Below, in pieces: positions 32,505-42,020 of a stretch of DNA of 50,208 nt. Made by a program: the position numbers and the translations under genes. The stretch comes from Tissierellia bacterium (lineage in GTDB: Bacteria > Bacillota > Clostridia > Tissierellales > Sedimentibacteraceae). The first letter of the stretch is position 1, and every line of letters begins with the position of its first letter. The notes under the pieces were generated by a model. That model did not search any database. It saw only the letters and a program-made list of their open reading frames with translations, and was not told the origin of the DNA. Where the stretch lies: the NCBI GenBank assembly GCA_012843025.1, contig DURT01000082.1:1-50208 (forward strand), read 5' to 3'.

Positions 32505-33265
32505 ATGTATACTGACGAAATAAAGAGTCTATGCAATAAAAATTTTGATAATATAGTAAAACTAAGACACCAATTCCACATGTATCCAGAATTAGGACAA
32601 AAAGAGTTTAAGACAGCAAAAACAGTTGCCGATGAACTTAGAAGGTTGAATATTGAAGTTACAGAAAATGTTACAGGAACGGGAGTTATTGGTACTCTAA
32701 AAGGTAAATATCCGGGTAAAACAGTACTCCTTCGTGCGGATATGGATGCTATCCCTATACAGGAAAATGCAGATGTTCCTTACAAATCAAGAATTGATGG
32801 GGTAATGCATGCTTGTGGCCATGACGGTCATACGGCATCCTTGTTAGGTGTTGCTATGGTTTTAAGCGAATTAAGAGATAAGCTCCACGGAACTGTTAAG
32901 TTCGTTTTTCAACCAAATGAAGAGTACGGTGAATGTGCCAAGTCAATGGTGGAGGGAGGTATTCTTGAAAATGTGGACGCTGCCTTTGGACTGCATCTTT
33001 GGGGAGCCTTTTTAGAAGGAACAGTCAAAGTTAAACCTGGACCCGCCATGTCAGCTCCGAACTGAAAGAACCTCTTATGGCAGCAGAAGATTTTGCTTTT
33101 TTCTCCCAAACAGTGCCTTCCTCATATTTCTTTGTGGGAATATCCCCAGACGGTAATGAAGTTGTACATCACAGTCCCGATTTTCAGTGGGATGATAAGG
33201 TTCTTTATACTTCCGTAAGTGTAATGGCACAAACGGCAGTGGACTTTTTAATGATTAATAATTAA
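32505..33265 (-). other. Strand note for the M20 remnant (see plus-strand entry)
   Basis: No minus-strand gene is supported here. The small minus-strand frames in this interval are shadows of the broken M20 amidohydrolase on the plus strand. Confidence 0.3.
32505..33265 (+). pseudogene. M20 family amidohydrolase with internal deletion
   Basis: The first 186 codons match an M20D N-acyl-amino-acid or related amidohydrolase: RHQFHMYPELGQKEF, LLRADMDAIPIQE, MHACGHDGHTASLLG and VFQPNEEYGECAKSMVEGG. After the start of the second domain (GPAMSAPN) the frame stops at TGA. In another frame the text resumes at once with the family C-terminus, EPLMAAEDFAFFSQTVPSSYFFVGI and HHSPDFQWDD. About 130-140 codons for the dimerisation domain and part of the catalytic domain are missing, and the junction changes the reading frame. 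A deletion therefore inactivated the gene. It is the last gene of the ocd operon. Confidence 0.88.
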
Positions 33266-33278
33266 TAAAAATAAAAGT

Positions 33279-33334
33279 AAAATAACCTTGATATTTTCTA
33301 ACTTTATTGGGTAGAAAATATACAAGGTTATTTT
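33279..33334 (+). terminator. Terminator of the ocd operon
   Basis: AAAATAACCTTG pairs with CAAGGTTATTTT, with ATATTTTCTA and TAGAAAATAT extending the stem to more than 20 pairs. Confidence 0.85.
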
Positions 33335-33359
33335 ATTGAGCAAAAGTTTTCCTAAGTTC

Positions 33360-33388
33360 TTGACTATAGTTCAACTTAGTAGTAGAAT
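33360..33388 (+). promoter_or_regulatory. Sigma-A promoter of the arginase gene
   Basis: TTGACT, 17 bp, TAGAAT, about 38 bases before the start codon. Confidence 0.6.
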
Positions 33389-33426
33389 AAATATAAATAA
33401 TATGTATAAATACAAGGAGGATGAAT

Positions 33427-34338
33427 ATGAAGCCGTCTATTAATCCTAATATCTCCATAATAGGAGTAGCAATAGACCTTGGAGCTGGAACTCCGGGAGT
33501 AAGTCTTGGCCCTTCTGCTATAAGGTATGCTGGTGTTATAGAAAGACTTACTAATATTGGTTATAATGTAAAAGATGAAGGTGATATTTTAGCTAACAGA
33601 CCTATTAGTCCTGAAACTGATGGTGTAAAGTTGAAATTTTTAGATGAAATTGCAAGGGTTAATACTGAATTATGCAATAAGGTATCCAGGGTAATGGAAG
33701 AAGGCAGATTTCCGCTAGTTCTTGGAGGGGATCACAGTATTGCTATTGGTACAATTGCTGGTGTGGCACAACATAAGAAAAACTTAGGCGTAATTTGGTT
33801 CGATGCACATGGAGACATTAATACGGAAGAAACTTCACCTTCAGGAAACATTCATGGAATGCCTGTTGCTGTAAGTTTGGGATTCGGTCATGAACGTTTG
33901 ACTTCCATAGGTGGTTCTTTCAGGAAATTGAAACCAGAAAACTTAGTATACGTAGGATGCAGGGATTTGGACCCGGGAGAAAGAAAGGTTCTTAAAGAAT
34001 TAGGTATAACTGTATTTACTATGCATGAAATCGATAGATACGGAATGACCTATGTTATTGAAAAGGCTATAAAAATTGCAGGTGATGGAACAGATGGAAT
34101 TCATGTAAGTTTCGACTTAGATAGTTTAGATCCTGTCTATGCACAAGGTACAGGCACGAGGGTTCTTGGAGGGCTTACTTATAGAGAAGCAAATTTAGCT
34201 TTGGAAATGGTAGCTTTGACTGGAAAAGTCGTAAGTGCGGAATTTGTAGAAGTAAACCCCTTAATTGATAACAATAATTCGACTGCAAAGACAGCAGTAA
34301 TATTAATGGGCTCCTTAATGGGTGAGTGGTTAATTTAG
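33427..34338 (+). CDS. rocF: Arginase
   Basis: Arginase splits arginine to ornithine and urea at a two-manganese site. The 303-residue protein shows all metal-ligand motifs: GGDHSIAIG, WFDAHGDINTEETSPSGNIHG and SFDLDSLDPVYAQGTGT. The start IGVAIDLGAGTPGVSLGPSAIRYAG is typical. The EETSPSGNIHGMP string marks arginase rather than agmatinase. ATG at 33427 is 6 bases from GGAGG, while the upstream ATG at 33421 abuts it. Its place next to the ornithine-cyclodeaminase-like operon suggests arginine catabolism through ornithine to proline, although it is transcribed from its own promoter. Confidence 0.92.
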   Translation: MKPSINPNISIIGVAIDLGAGTPGVSLGPSAIRYAGVIERLTNIGYNVKDEGDILANRPISPETDGVKLKFLDEIARVNTELCNKVSRVMEEGRFPLVLGGDHSIAIGTIAGVAQHKKNLGVIWFDAHGDINTEETSPSGNIHGMPVAVSLGFGHERLTSIGGSFRKLKPENLVYVGCRDLDPGERKVLKELGITVFTMHEIDRYGMTYVIEKAIKIAGDGTDGIHVSFDLDSLDPVYAQGTGTRVLGGLTYREANLALEMVALTGKVVSAEFVEVNPLIDNNNSTAKTAVILMGSLMGEWLI

Positions 34339-34429
34339 AATATTGAAATTTTATATTATTCAGAGCAAGTAATCACGGTTTAAATAGTAATACATATTAT
34401 AATTCTATAAATAATTATGGAGTGATAAT

Positions 34430-35347
34430 ATGTATTCAAATATGGATTATGTTCGCCAATCATTGGAGCTGCACTTATTTTTTACTCGAATAATGAAAGA
34501 ACATTCATTTTTTCTTCAATTGGGATTTACCCCTAGGGATGGTAATTTTACGGCAAGGGCAAATGAATTCAGGTTAGAATTCGATAATCTATTGTGTGAT
34601 GTAGTATCTATTTCTGATGGAGTTGTAAGTAACAGTGTTCTGAATTCCGGTGAAGTGGTAACACCTTATACATTGGAAGCAGAAAGAGTATCAACATTTT
34701 TTACGGGAGTGAAAATACCTACTGAAATAACTGAGGCAGAACTAGGTTTACGAGGGTGTCACAGAAATGTTTGTCCATCTTTAGAATCTCGAGTAAATAA
34801 TATAAATAACAGGGCAATAAGGCTAATTTCACAGCTAATAAGGTTTAAAGCTACAATTTTGGAAAATGTTTTAAATTGTAATATGTTTACATTAAACTAT
34901 CCCTTACTCATAGATCATATTATGCGGGAAGCCGAATTATACCTGAGAATGGTTGAAACACTCCAAAGACGAGGGTTTATAGATATTGAAAGAGAAGCCT
35001 TGGAGCAGGAGGCATTTTGGAACAGAATAATGGCAGAGCATGCCAAGTTTATTCGTGGACTATTGGATCCTACAGAAGAAGCATTAATTAATACAGCTAA
35101 TAATTTTGGCAATGAATTTGACAAACTTACCCAAGAGGCCATAAGGGCAATGGATAGAGCTAATGGATTCTGCGAAGTTACGGAAGACAGTTTAAGGGCA
35201 ACCATAGCAATCAGGGACTTTAAGGAACAAGGGACTATTGGTTTATTGGATTGTAATATAAGATCGATTATAATACCTCTATTGGGAGACCATACATTAA
35301 GGGAAGCTAACCACTTCTTAAGGTTGCTAAGAAAATTCAAATGTTAA
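34430..35347 (+). CDS. DUF2935 family protein (two tandem helical domains)
   Basis: The 305-residue protein consists of two related helical halves: RQSLELHLFFTRIMKEHSFFLQLG and later EQEAFWNRIMAEHAKFIRGLLD, each followed by an Asn- and Glu-rich helix and the phrase LLIDHIMREAELYLRM or LLGDHTLREANHFLRL. The repeated His and Glu in HxxREA helices could bind metal in a ferritin-like bundle. DUF2935 proteins are common in spore-forming Firmicutes, but their role is not known to me. It has no signal peptide and is a single gene with a terminator. Confidence 0.85.
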   Translation: MYSNMDYVRQSLELHLFFTRIMKEHSFFLQLGFTPRDGNFTARANEFRLEFDNLLCDVVSISDGVVSNSVLNSGEVVTPYTLEAERVSTFFTGVKIPTEITEAELGLRGCHRNVCPSLESRVNNINNRAIRLISQLIRFKATILENVLNCNMFTLNYPLLIDHIMREAELYLRMVETLQRRGFIDIEREALEQEAFWNRIMAEHAKFIRGLLDPTEEALINTANNFGNEFDKLTQEAIRAMDRANGFCEVTEDSLRATIAIRDFKEQGTIGLLDCNIRSIIIPLLGDHTLREANHFLRLLRKFKC

Positions 35348-35363
35348 TAATATAAAAGAATAT

Positions 35364-35389
35364 AAAGGCTGGAGGATTCTCCAGTCTTT
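35364..35389 (+). terminator. Terminator of the DUF2935 gene
   Basis: AAAGGCTGGAG pairs with CTCCAGTCTTT through one G-T pair; the T tract is short. Confidence 0.6.
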
Positions 35390-35489
35390 ATACTTGGAAA
35401 ATTATGAATTTTTTGTAAGAAAAAATTAGTTAATAATGATAAATTTTGGGTATATTGATATAGGATAAAATATTTTTTTGGAGGTAAAT

Positions 35490-36044
35490 ATGGCTGTTAA
35501 AAATGCAATGACCAATGATTTTCTACATTCAGCTTATGGCGGAGAAAGTATGGCCCACATGAGGTATATACAATGGAGTTCTGTAGCTGAAAAGGAAGGT
35601 TTCCCCAATGTGGCTAAGTTGTTTAAAGCTATAGCTTATGCGGAACAGGTTCATGCCCATAATCATTTCAGGGAAATCGGAGGAAATGCAGATGATTTTA
35701 CGGTAACTGCAGGGGCTGTATTTGGAATGTCAAATACTGCAGATAATTTACAGGGGGCTATTAACGGTGAATTACACGAAGTAGAGCAAATGTACCCTGT
35801 ATATTTAAATGCTGCAAAATACCAAAATGAAAAAGGTGCCGAAAGATCATTTCATTTTGCGTTAGAAGCAGAAAAAATCCATGCTGAAATGTTCCAAAAA
35901 GCTCAGGATGCTGTTAAACAAGGAAAAGATTTGGAATTAAAATCGGTTTTAATCTGTCCTGTATGCGGGCATACAGTATTAGACAATGCACCAGACTTTT
36001 GTCCTGTATGTGGAGCTAAAAAAGAAGCTTATAAGGAATTTTAA
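35490..36044 (+). CDS. rbr: Rubrerythrin
   Basis: Rubrerythrin reduces hydrogen peroxide in anaerobes. The 184-residue protein has an N-terminal ferritin-like di-iron domain, with ligands in YGGESMAHMRYI, AYAEQVHAHNH, ELHEVEQMYP and AEKIHAEMF, and a C-terminal rubredoxin-like domain with two CPVCG motifs (CPVCGHTVLDN and CPVCGAKKEAY) that bind one iron. The frame could begin at TTG 35478, but ATG at 35490 has GGAGG at 5 bases. It is monocistronic with a terminator after the stop, and is most likely an oxidative-stress enzyme. Confidence 0.95.
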   Translation: MAVKNAMTNDFLHSAYGGESMAHMRYIQWSSVAEKEGFPNVAKLFKAIAYAEQVHAHNHFREIGGNADDFTVTAGAVFGMSNTADNLQGAINGELHEVEQMYPVYLNAAKYQNEKGAERSFHFALEAEKIHAEMFQKAQDAVKQGKDLELKSVLICPVCGHTVLDNAPDFCPVCGAKKEAYKEF

Positions 36045-36059
36045 GAAAACCTAAGAGGG

Positions 36060-36086
36060 CCGGAGGTTGAGACTTCCGGTTTTTTA
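36060..36086 (+). terminator. Terminator of rubrerythrin
   Basis: CCGGAGGT and ACTTCCGG pair around a short loop, with a T run at the base. Confidence 0.8.
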
Positions 36087-36176
36087 TTTTTTGTCATGGC
36101 ATTTATAGGATTTTTGGTATAGAATAGATATAGATATAGCAAATCCGCTAAGAAATCTTTTGAAAGGGGAGATATC

Positions 36177-38171
36177 ATGACTTATACTAGTGATGATTCG
36201 GTTCAAATTTCAGATGAAGAACTTAGGTATTTAAAACTTTTATCCAAACAATATCCAACCATTGCTTCGGCTTGTACTGAAATTATAAATTTACAGGCCA
36301 TATTAAACCTTCCTAAAGGAACGGAACATTTTATGTCTGATATTCACGGGGAATACGAGTCTTTTAATCACGTATTGAGAAATGGATCAGGAAATGTCAA
36401 ACGAAAAATAAAGGAAGTTTATGGCGATGTTTTAAGTGAAAAGGAAATAAAAACTCTATCCACTCTTATTTATTATCCGGAGCAGAAGTTGGAGATAATT
36501 AAAAAAACAGAAGAAAATATGGAAGAATGGTATAGAATTACTATGTACAGATTGGTTGTAATCAGCAGGAAAGCGGCCTTCAAGTATACCAGGATGAAAG
36601 TAAGAAAAGCCCTGCCGGCGGAATTTGCGTATATTATTGAAGAACTAATGCACAAAGGTCCGGAAGAGGACAAAGAAGAATACTACAGCGAAATAATTAA
36701 TGCAATAATAAGAATAGGCAGAGCCGATGAATTCATAATTGCCATGGCAAAACTTATTCAAAGATTAGTTATAGACAGACTCCATATTGTGGGAGATATT
36801 TTTGACAGAGGTCCCGGCGCTGATAATGTAATGGAAACATTGATAAATTATCATTCCGTGGATATTCAGTGGGGTAATCACGATATTCTTTGGATGGGTG
36901 CCGCTGCTGGCAGCGAAGCATGTATTGCAACAGTAGTTAGAATTTGCGCCAGATATGCCAACTTAGATACCTTGGAAGACGGTTACGGTATTAACATGCT
37001 TCCTTTGGCAACCTTTGCCTTGGATTTCTACGGAGATGATGAATGTTTACAATTTACTCCCAGGGTAGAAAGTGACATAGTATATTCTGACAAAGATTTA
37101 GAACTAATAGCTAAAATGCATAAGGCAATTTCCATAATTCAATTTAAATTAGAAGGAGAAATAATTAAGAGACGTCCATATTTCAAAATGGAAGACAGAC
37201 TGCTTTTGGAGAAAATCAATTACGAAGAAGGCACTATTAACCTAGGTGGTAAAATATACAAATTAAATGATACTAACTTTCCTACCATTGACCCTAATAA
37301 TCCTTATCAATTGATTCCCGAGGAAAAAGAATTAATTGAAAAATTAAAATTTTCCTTTTTGAACAGCGAAAAACTTCAAAAACATATAAGATTTTTGTTA
37401 AATAAGGGCAGTATGTATTTAACTTACAATTCAAATCTTCTCTATCATGGCTGTATTCCAGTAAATGAAGACGGTACCTTTAAAGAAGTAAGAATTGGTG
37501 TTACAGGAAAATCTTATAGGGGGAAAGCGTATTTTGATAGATTAGAAACTCTGGTACGGGAAGGATATTTTCATAAGGATAATCCTGAAGCAAAGCTATA
37601 TGGTATGGATATTACCTGGTATCTGTGGACAGGACCAGACTCTCCCCTTTTCGGGAAAGATAAAATGACAACTTTTGAAAGATACTTTATAGATGATAAG
37701 GAAACTCACGTAGAAAATAAAAATTATTATTTTAAATTGGAAGAAAGTGAAGAAATGTGCCGAAGAATAATGGAGGAATTCGGTTTAGATCCTGAAACTT
37801 CCCACATTATTAACGGGCATGTACCGGTTAAAAGTAAAAGTGGGGAAAGCCCCATTAAAGCAAATGGTAAGCTCTTAGTAATAGATGGAGGTTTTTCCAG
37901 GGCTTATCAAAAGACCACTGGTATTGCCGGATATACACTAATATATAATTCCTATGGTTTGCTTTTAGTATCCCATGATCCCTTTGAATCTACCCAAAAA
38001 GCTATAGAGGAAGAAAAGGATATTCATTCCACTACCATGGTATTGGAAAAGGTAGTTGAAAGGAAACGGGTTAAGGATACAGATGAGGGAAAAGTGCTTA
38101 AGGAAAAAATAAAGGATTTGGAAATGCTTTTGAAAGCATACCGATTGGGATATATAAAAGAACAAGGATAA
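36177..38171 (+). CDS. fbp: Fructose-1,6-bisphosphatase class III
   Basis: This gluconeogenic enzyme removes the 1-phosphate of fructose 1,6-bisphosphate. The class III form belongs to the metallophosphoesterase fold and is typical of Firmicutes. The 664-residue protein shows metal motifs [48 protein letters not shown] and [10 protein letters not shown], plus [21 protein letters not shown] at the C-terminal end. Length fits the family (about 640-670). The start follows GGGGAG at 6 bases. No sugar-metabolic partner is adjacent; the next genes are sporulation genes. Confidence 0.95.
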   Translation: MTYTSDDSVQISDEELRYLKLLSKQYPTIASACTEIINLQAILNLPKGTEHFMSDIHGEYESFNHVLRNGSGNVKRKIKEVYGDVLSEKEIKTLSTLIYYPEQKLEIIKKTEENMEEWYRITMYRLVVISRKAAFKYTRMKVRKALPAEFAYIIEELMHKGPEEDKEEYYSEIINAIIRIGRADEFIIAMAKLIQRLVIDRLHIVGDIFDRGPGADNVMETLINYHSVDIQWGNHDILWMGAAAGSEACIATVVRICARYANLDTLEDGYGINMLPLATFALDFYGDDECLQFTPRVESDIVYSDKDLELIAKMHKAISIIQFKLEGEIIKRRPYFKMEDRLLLEKINYEEGTINLGGKIYKLNDTNFPTIDPNNPYQLIPEEKELIEKLKFSFLNSEKLQKHIRFLLNKGSMYLTYNSNLLYHGCIPVNEDGTFKEVRIGVTGKSYRGKAYFDRLETLVREGYFHKDNPEAKLYGMDITWYLWTGPDSPLFGKDKMTTFERYFIDDKETHVENKNYYFKLEESEEMCRRIMEEFGLDPETSHIINGHVPVKSKSGESPIKANGKLLVIDGGFSRAYQKTTGIAGYTLIYNSYGLLLVSHDPFESTQKAIEEEKDIHSTTMVLEKVVERKRVKDTDEGKVLKEKIKDLEMLLKAYRLGYIKEQG

Positions 38172-38234
38172 ATAACAGTATTACTCATAAAGACATTTTA
38201 TTACTCATACCTTATAAAAAGGCAGGGTGATAAA

Positions 38235-38573
38235 ATGTCTTCTTTTTATTCAAGTATTGTACAAAATTTTTTAATTGCCTTTGGAGTTGTTATAGGGGCA
38301 AGTTTGTTTTCAGGACTGGGAGCCATAATAACTAATAACCCTCCCTACAAGGTTATGTTGAGTGTAGCCGGTTCTATTAAGATATGGGCTATTGCGGCTT
38401 CCTTAGGAGGAACTTTCTCTTCCTTTGCAATGATTGAAAAAGGGCTTTTGGAAGGAGAAATAAGGACCCTAATAAAACAAGTGCTTTATATATTAATCTC
38501 CTTATCAGGAGCCAATGTGGGATATGAATTTATCAGTCTTCTTCAAAGGTGCGGTACAATATGGGGAAAATGA
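38235..38573 (+). CDS. ytrH: Sporulation membrane protein YtrH
   Basis: YtrH is a small mother-cell membrane protein under sigma-E control in Bacillus, needed for full spore formation. The 112-residue protein has hydrophobic segments at about 10-32 (NFLIAFGVVIGASLFSGLGA), 47-65 and 85-103, and includes NNPPYKVM and WAIAASLGGTFSSF, typical of the family. It overlaps the next gene, which is the usual partner. The preceding terminator-free gap of 60 bases from fbp leaves its promoter unclear. Confidence 0.85.
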   Translation: MSSFYSSIVQNFLIAFGVVIGASLFSGLGAIITNNPPYKVMLSVAGSIKIWAIAASLGGTFSSFAMIEKGLLEGEIRTLIKQVLYILISLSGANVGYEFISLLQRCGTIWGK

Positions 38574-39085
38574 AATCAAGGAAAATAAAAAAAGTCAAGA
38601 ACAGAGGAAGCAAATATAAGTTTCTTATATGTTTTATAACGGGATTATTGTGGGGAAGTATGGTTGGTTCTCTAGGAATAAGTATTTTGGTAGGATACAG
38701 ATTAGATAAATTTTATGAGAAAATTGCATACTTGGAGAGTACCATAGCAGATAAGGATGAAAAATTAAAAAAGTTGGAAAAGTCCATAAACAATGCCAAC
38801 ATCGTATTAAAAGATATTTTAGTAATATTGGAATACAATAACTTCAGTCCAGAGCAAAAGGAGCAAATTGACAGTATTGAAATAGAAAAAGCTATAAAAG
38901 AAAAATTCAGTTCCTCCTTGGGGAAGGAAGTAAAAGAGTTGGATGCGGATATTTTAGTACAGGTAATCGATAAAAGAATATTAAGATTCAGCCATGGTGA
39001 TTATCAATTAACAGTAAATAAACTTGTACTTTCCGATGTTCTTAAGCTATGGGTAGGGGTAACTCCTTTGGAAGTAGCATCCTAA
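38561..39085 (+). CDS. ytrI: Sporulation membrane protein YtrI-like
   Basis: The protein of about 174 residues has a basic tail, one transmembrane segment (FLICFITGLLWGSMVGSLG, about 17-40) and a coiled-coil region (about 45-75), then an acidic and helical domain. It overlaps ytrH by 13 bases, and the pair ytrH-ytrI is conserved in sporulating bacteria. ATG at 38561 has AAAGGTG at 10 bases; an earlier GTG at 38549 is also possible. The sequence itself is only weakly diagnostic, so the assignment depends mainly on position and architecture. Confidence 0.7.
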   Translation: MGKMKSRKIKKVKNRGSKYKFLICFITGLLWGSMVGSLGISILVGYRLDKFYEKIAYLESTIADKDEKLKKLEKSINNANIVLKDILVILEYNNFSPEQKEQIDSIEIEKAIKEKFSSSLGKEVKELDADILVQVIDKRILRFSHGDYQLTVNKLVLSDVLKLWVGVTPLEVAS

Positions 39086-39181
39086 CAGTGGGATTATTTT
39101 CTTAAAATTGTAATGGAATATTAATGTTTAGCCTATAGGTTACTATGGTATAATGTAAAAAAAGAGATAAAGAGGTGACTA

Positions 39182-41296
39182 ATGATAAAAAAACACTTTA
39201 AATGGCCGATTTTTGTCGTATTGCTATTAATCATTACTATGATTCAATATTCTTCCTCCCAGGTTTTTGCAGACAGTCCTATAAAAATAGTAATTGACGG
39301 AAAGAAGGTTAGTTCTGATGTAGACCCCTTTATAAAAAACGACAGAACCTTGGTTCCCGTCAGAATTATAGCTGAAGAGTTAAATTCCAATGTAGAGTGG
39401 GACGAAGACATGAGAGCAGTTTACATATCTAATGATTATGTCAATATAGTATTAAGAATAGACAGTAACCTAGCAGAATATACAAGGGATAATGAAAGCA
39501 GGTATATCTTATTGGATGTGCCCCCCCAGATATATGAAGACCGTACCTTCCTTCCTATAAGAGCGGTAAGTAATGCTTTAGGTGTTGGAATTGAATGGGA
39601 CGGAGATAAGAGGATAGTATACGTGGATTCCTCTGAAAAATCAGAAGTTACACCTTTTTTTGATGTGGAAATTTCATCAGTAAAAGAGGGACAAACTATT
39701 ACAGGTACGATTGATTTATATACTGAGCTTCCAAACGGAGCTCCTGAAGGAGCAAGAGAAATAAAATATCTTCTTTTAGACAGGGGTAGTAATAAAGGAT
39801 TTGTTATAGCCAAAGGAACTGATTTTACGAAATCCTATGAATGGGTTCCTGCCATGGAAGATGAAGGTTCTAAAATCCTTGTAGCAGCTTTTTACGATGA
39901 CCAGGATAAATTTTTAGCAGGAGATGCAAAAGCTGTTACTGTTAATATTGAGCCTGAAATACTGGTAAAGGATATAAGTGAAGGACAAGTTATAACTGAA
40001 GACAGTGTACCCTTAAGGGCAGATTTAAATTTTTCTCCTGCCTATGTTAAATATGAAATGATAAATCCTGATAATGGTGCCTACTATATTTCACCTGGAG
40101 TAGATCCGGAACAGGTATTTACTATGATTCCTGTTATGGAAGACAATGGAAGAATGTCTGTAAGAGTAATAGCTTACGATACCAAGGGAAATGCCTATGA
40201 AGGGGACTATGTAAATATTAATATTGACGTAGACAGATACTTGTACTTAGGAGGAGTTTCCCAGGGACAAACTATTGATGGTTCCGTTACCCTTTCATCC
40301 CATTATTATAACCATAGAAATTTTGCAGTTACAGAAATGGAATACATTATGGTTGACAACAATACAGGTGTTGAAACCCTGCTCCATAAAACAAGTGTCG
40401 GTTCATATACCTGGTTCCCAGGACCTGACCATGCAGGCAGGAAGTCATTATATGTAAGGGTAAAAGATACAGAGGGAAATATTCATGAAAGCAGTCCTGT
40501 TACAGTAAATGTAGTAGGAAGTCCAAAGCTTCTTTTACAAGGAATAGGACCAGGACAAGTACTCTCTACCAGTGCAGATTTAAATGTGAGAACTAATATA
40601 AGCTTAGACAGTATAAAATATATACTTACCAACAAAGAAACTGGACAAAGCAAGGTGCTTTATGAAGGTGAAAACACCCAATATACATTTACTCCTGCTT
40701 CTGGAGATGACGGTTCCTATAGCATAAGAGGGGAAGGAACTTATAAGGGAAATACTATTGTAACGGAAGAAGTAAACTTCACAATATATACAGGAACATT
40801 GTACTCTGCAAGACCTATAATCGAAAAAGAATTATTCATGGACCTGGTATCTGAATTAGCCGTTGAAACGAAGGAAAGAACAGGTATGTCTGCAGCCTTG
40901 CAAGTGGCACAGGCTATTTTGGAAACAGGATGGGGACAAAGTGTACCTGTCGACAAATACACGGGACAATTTTCCTACAATCTTTTCGGTATAAAGGGAG
41001 AAGGTACCAGGGGATCGGTAATATCCAATACCTGGGAAGAATACAACGGTGTAGCCTTCCGGGTGGATGATTATTTCAGGGCCTACGACAATGAAAAAGA
41101 AAGTTGGCAGGATCACAAGGATCTTTTACTTCTAAGAGAAAGATACGCACCTTTCAGAGAAGTAATGTATGATAGCACTAAAGGGGCTTGGGCATTAAGA
41201 AGATGTGGATATGCAACGGACTCTCAGTATGCAATCAAGCTTATAGATATAGTTAACAGATATGATTTAAGGGAATTAGACAGAGTAAACATATAG
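39182..41296 (+). CDS. Secreted glucosaminidase with copper-amine-oxidase-like N-domain and four repeats
   Basis: The 704-residue protein begins with a signal peptide (residues 8-30), followed by a copper-amine-oxidase-like N-terminal domain with two copies of a motif (LVPVRIIAEELNSNVEWD and FLPIRAVSNALGVGIEWD). Residues 155-534 hold four repeats of about 95 residues, each with a GQ(T/V)I(T/D) start and a beta-sandwich look. The last 165 residues are an endo-beta-N-acetylglucosaminidase domain with AALQVAQAILETGWGQS (candidate catalytic Glu) and NLFGIKGEGTRG. It should cleave peptidoglycan at the cell surface. Own ribosome-binding site; a strong terminator follows. Confidence 0.87.
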   Translation: MIKKHFKWPIFVVLLLIITMIQYSSSQVFADSPIKIVIDGKKVSSDVDPFIKNDRTLVPVRIIAEELNSNVEWDEDMRAVYISNDYVNIVLRIDSNLAEYTRDNESRYILLDVPPQIYEDRTFLPIRAVSNALGVGIEWDGDKRIVYVDSSEKSEVTPFFDVEISSVKEGQTITGTIDLYTELPNGAPEGAREIKYLLLDRGSNKGFVIAKGTDFTKSYEWVPAMEDEGSKILVAAFYDDQDKFLAGDAKAVTVNIEPEILVKDISEGQVITEDSVPLRADLNFSPAYVKYEMINPDNGAYYISPGVDPEQVFTMIPVMEDNGRMSVRVIAYDTKGNAYEGDYVNINIDVDRYLYLGGVSQGQTIDGSVTLSSHYYNHRNFAVTEMEYIMVDNNTGVETLLHKTSVGSYTWFPGPDHAGRKSLYVRVKDTEGNIHESSPVTVNVVGSPKLLLQGIGPGQVLSTSADLNVRTNISLDSIKYILTNKETGQSKVLYEGENTQYTFTPASGDDGSYSIRGEGTYKGNTIVTEEVNFTIYTGTLYSARPIIEKELFMDLVSELAVETKERTGMSAALQVAQAILETGWGQSVPVDKYTGQFSYNLFGIKGEGTRGSVISNTWEEYNGVAFRVDDYFRAYDNEKESWQDHKDLLLLRERYAPFREVMYDSTKGAWALRRCGYATDSQYAIKLIDIVNRYDLRELDRVNI

Positions 41297-41311
41297 TAAA
41301 TAGCATACTTC

Positions 41312-41344
41312 TGAAGCGACTTATTAGTCGCTTCAGCTCTTTTT
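41312..41344 (+). terminator. Terminator of the glucosaminidase gene
   Basis: TGAAGCGACT, loop TATT, AGTCGCTTCA, then a run of T residues near 41339. Confidence 0.9.
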
Positions 41345-41405
41345 TAAATTTTATTGTTAAATGCTATTACTTGGGATATAATACATTATTATACAGGAGT
41401 GAAAT

Positions 41406-42020
41406 ATGAGAAGAATAATTTTATCCAGCGGTAACAAACATAAAATAAATGAAATAAAAGATATATTAAAGGACCTGCCCTTTGAAATTGTGTCTAAAGA
41501 TGATTTAGGATACAAGGACTTTGAAGTAGTGGAAGATGGTAATACCTTAGAAGAAAATGCCATAAAAAAAGCTGAGGAGCTTCATAAGTTAACAAAGGGA
41601 ATAGTAATTGCAGACGATACAGGTTTATTTGTAGATGTCTTAAAGGGACAGCCAGGTGTGCATTCAGCCAGGTACGCAGGGGAACCGGTCTCCTATTCAG
41701 CAAATAACCAACTGCTCCTAAAGAATTTGGAAAATGTACCGAAAGAAGGAAGAGGGGCCTACTTTAAAACCGTTATTGCTGTTATTTTTGAAAACGGAAA
41801 CAGGTTATTAGTGGAAGGTACTATAAGAGGCCATATAGCATTTCAGGAAAGAGGAACCAATGGTTTTGGATACGATCCCCTCTTTGTGGTGGAAGGAACA
41901 GATAGAACTTTTGCGGAATTAACGGAAGAAGAGAAAAATCAAATAAGTCACAGAGCAATTGCACTGAAGAATTTAAAGGAAAAATTGGAGGCTGCCATTG
42001 AAGATTTTGGTACTAAGTGA
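41406..42020 (+). CDS. rdgB: Non-canonical purine NTP pyrophosphatase (RdgB/HAM1)
   Basis: The enzyme hydrolyses ITP, dITP and XTP to prevent their use in nucleic acids. The 204-residue protein shows LSSGNKHKINEIKDIL at the start, VVEDGNTLEENAIKKA, VIADDTGLFVDVLKGQPGVHSARYAG and the FGYDPLFVVEG and ISHRAIAL signatures of the family. The end overlaps the following phosphodiesterase gene by 23 bases, a very tight coupling that suggests translation re-initiation. Length is normal. Confidence 0.95.
   Translation: MRRIILSSGNKHKINEIKDILKDLPFEIVSKDDLGYKDFEVVEDGNTLEENAIKKAEELHKLTKGIVIADDTGLFVDVLKGQPGVHSARYAGEPVSYSANNQLLLKNLENVPKEGRGAYFKTVIAVIFENGNRLLVEGTIRGHIAFQERGTNGFGYDPLFVVEGTDRTFAELTEEEKNQISHRAIALKNLKEKLEAAIEDFGTK

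Noticed and set aside
32141..32581. 146-codon minus-strand frame
   Set aside because: It is antisense to the threonine dehydratase-like gene and the start of the M20 gene, without a ribosome-binding site or motif.
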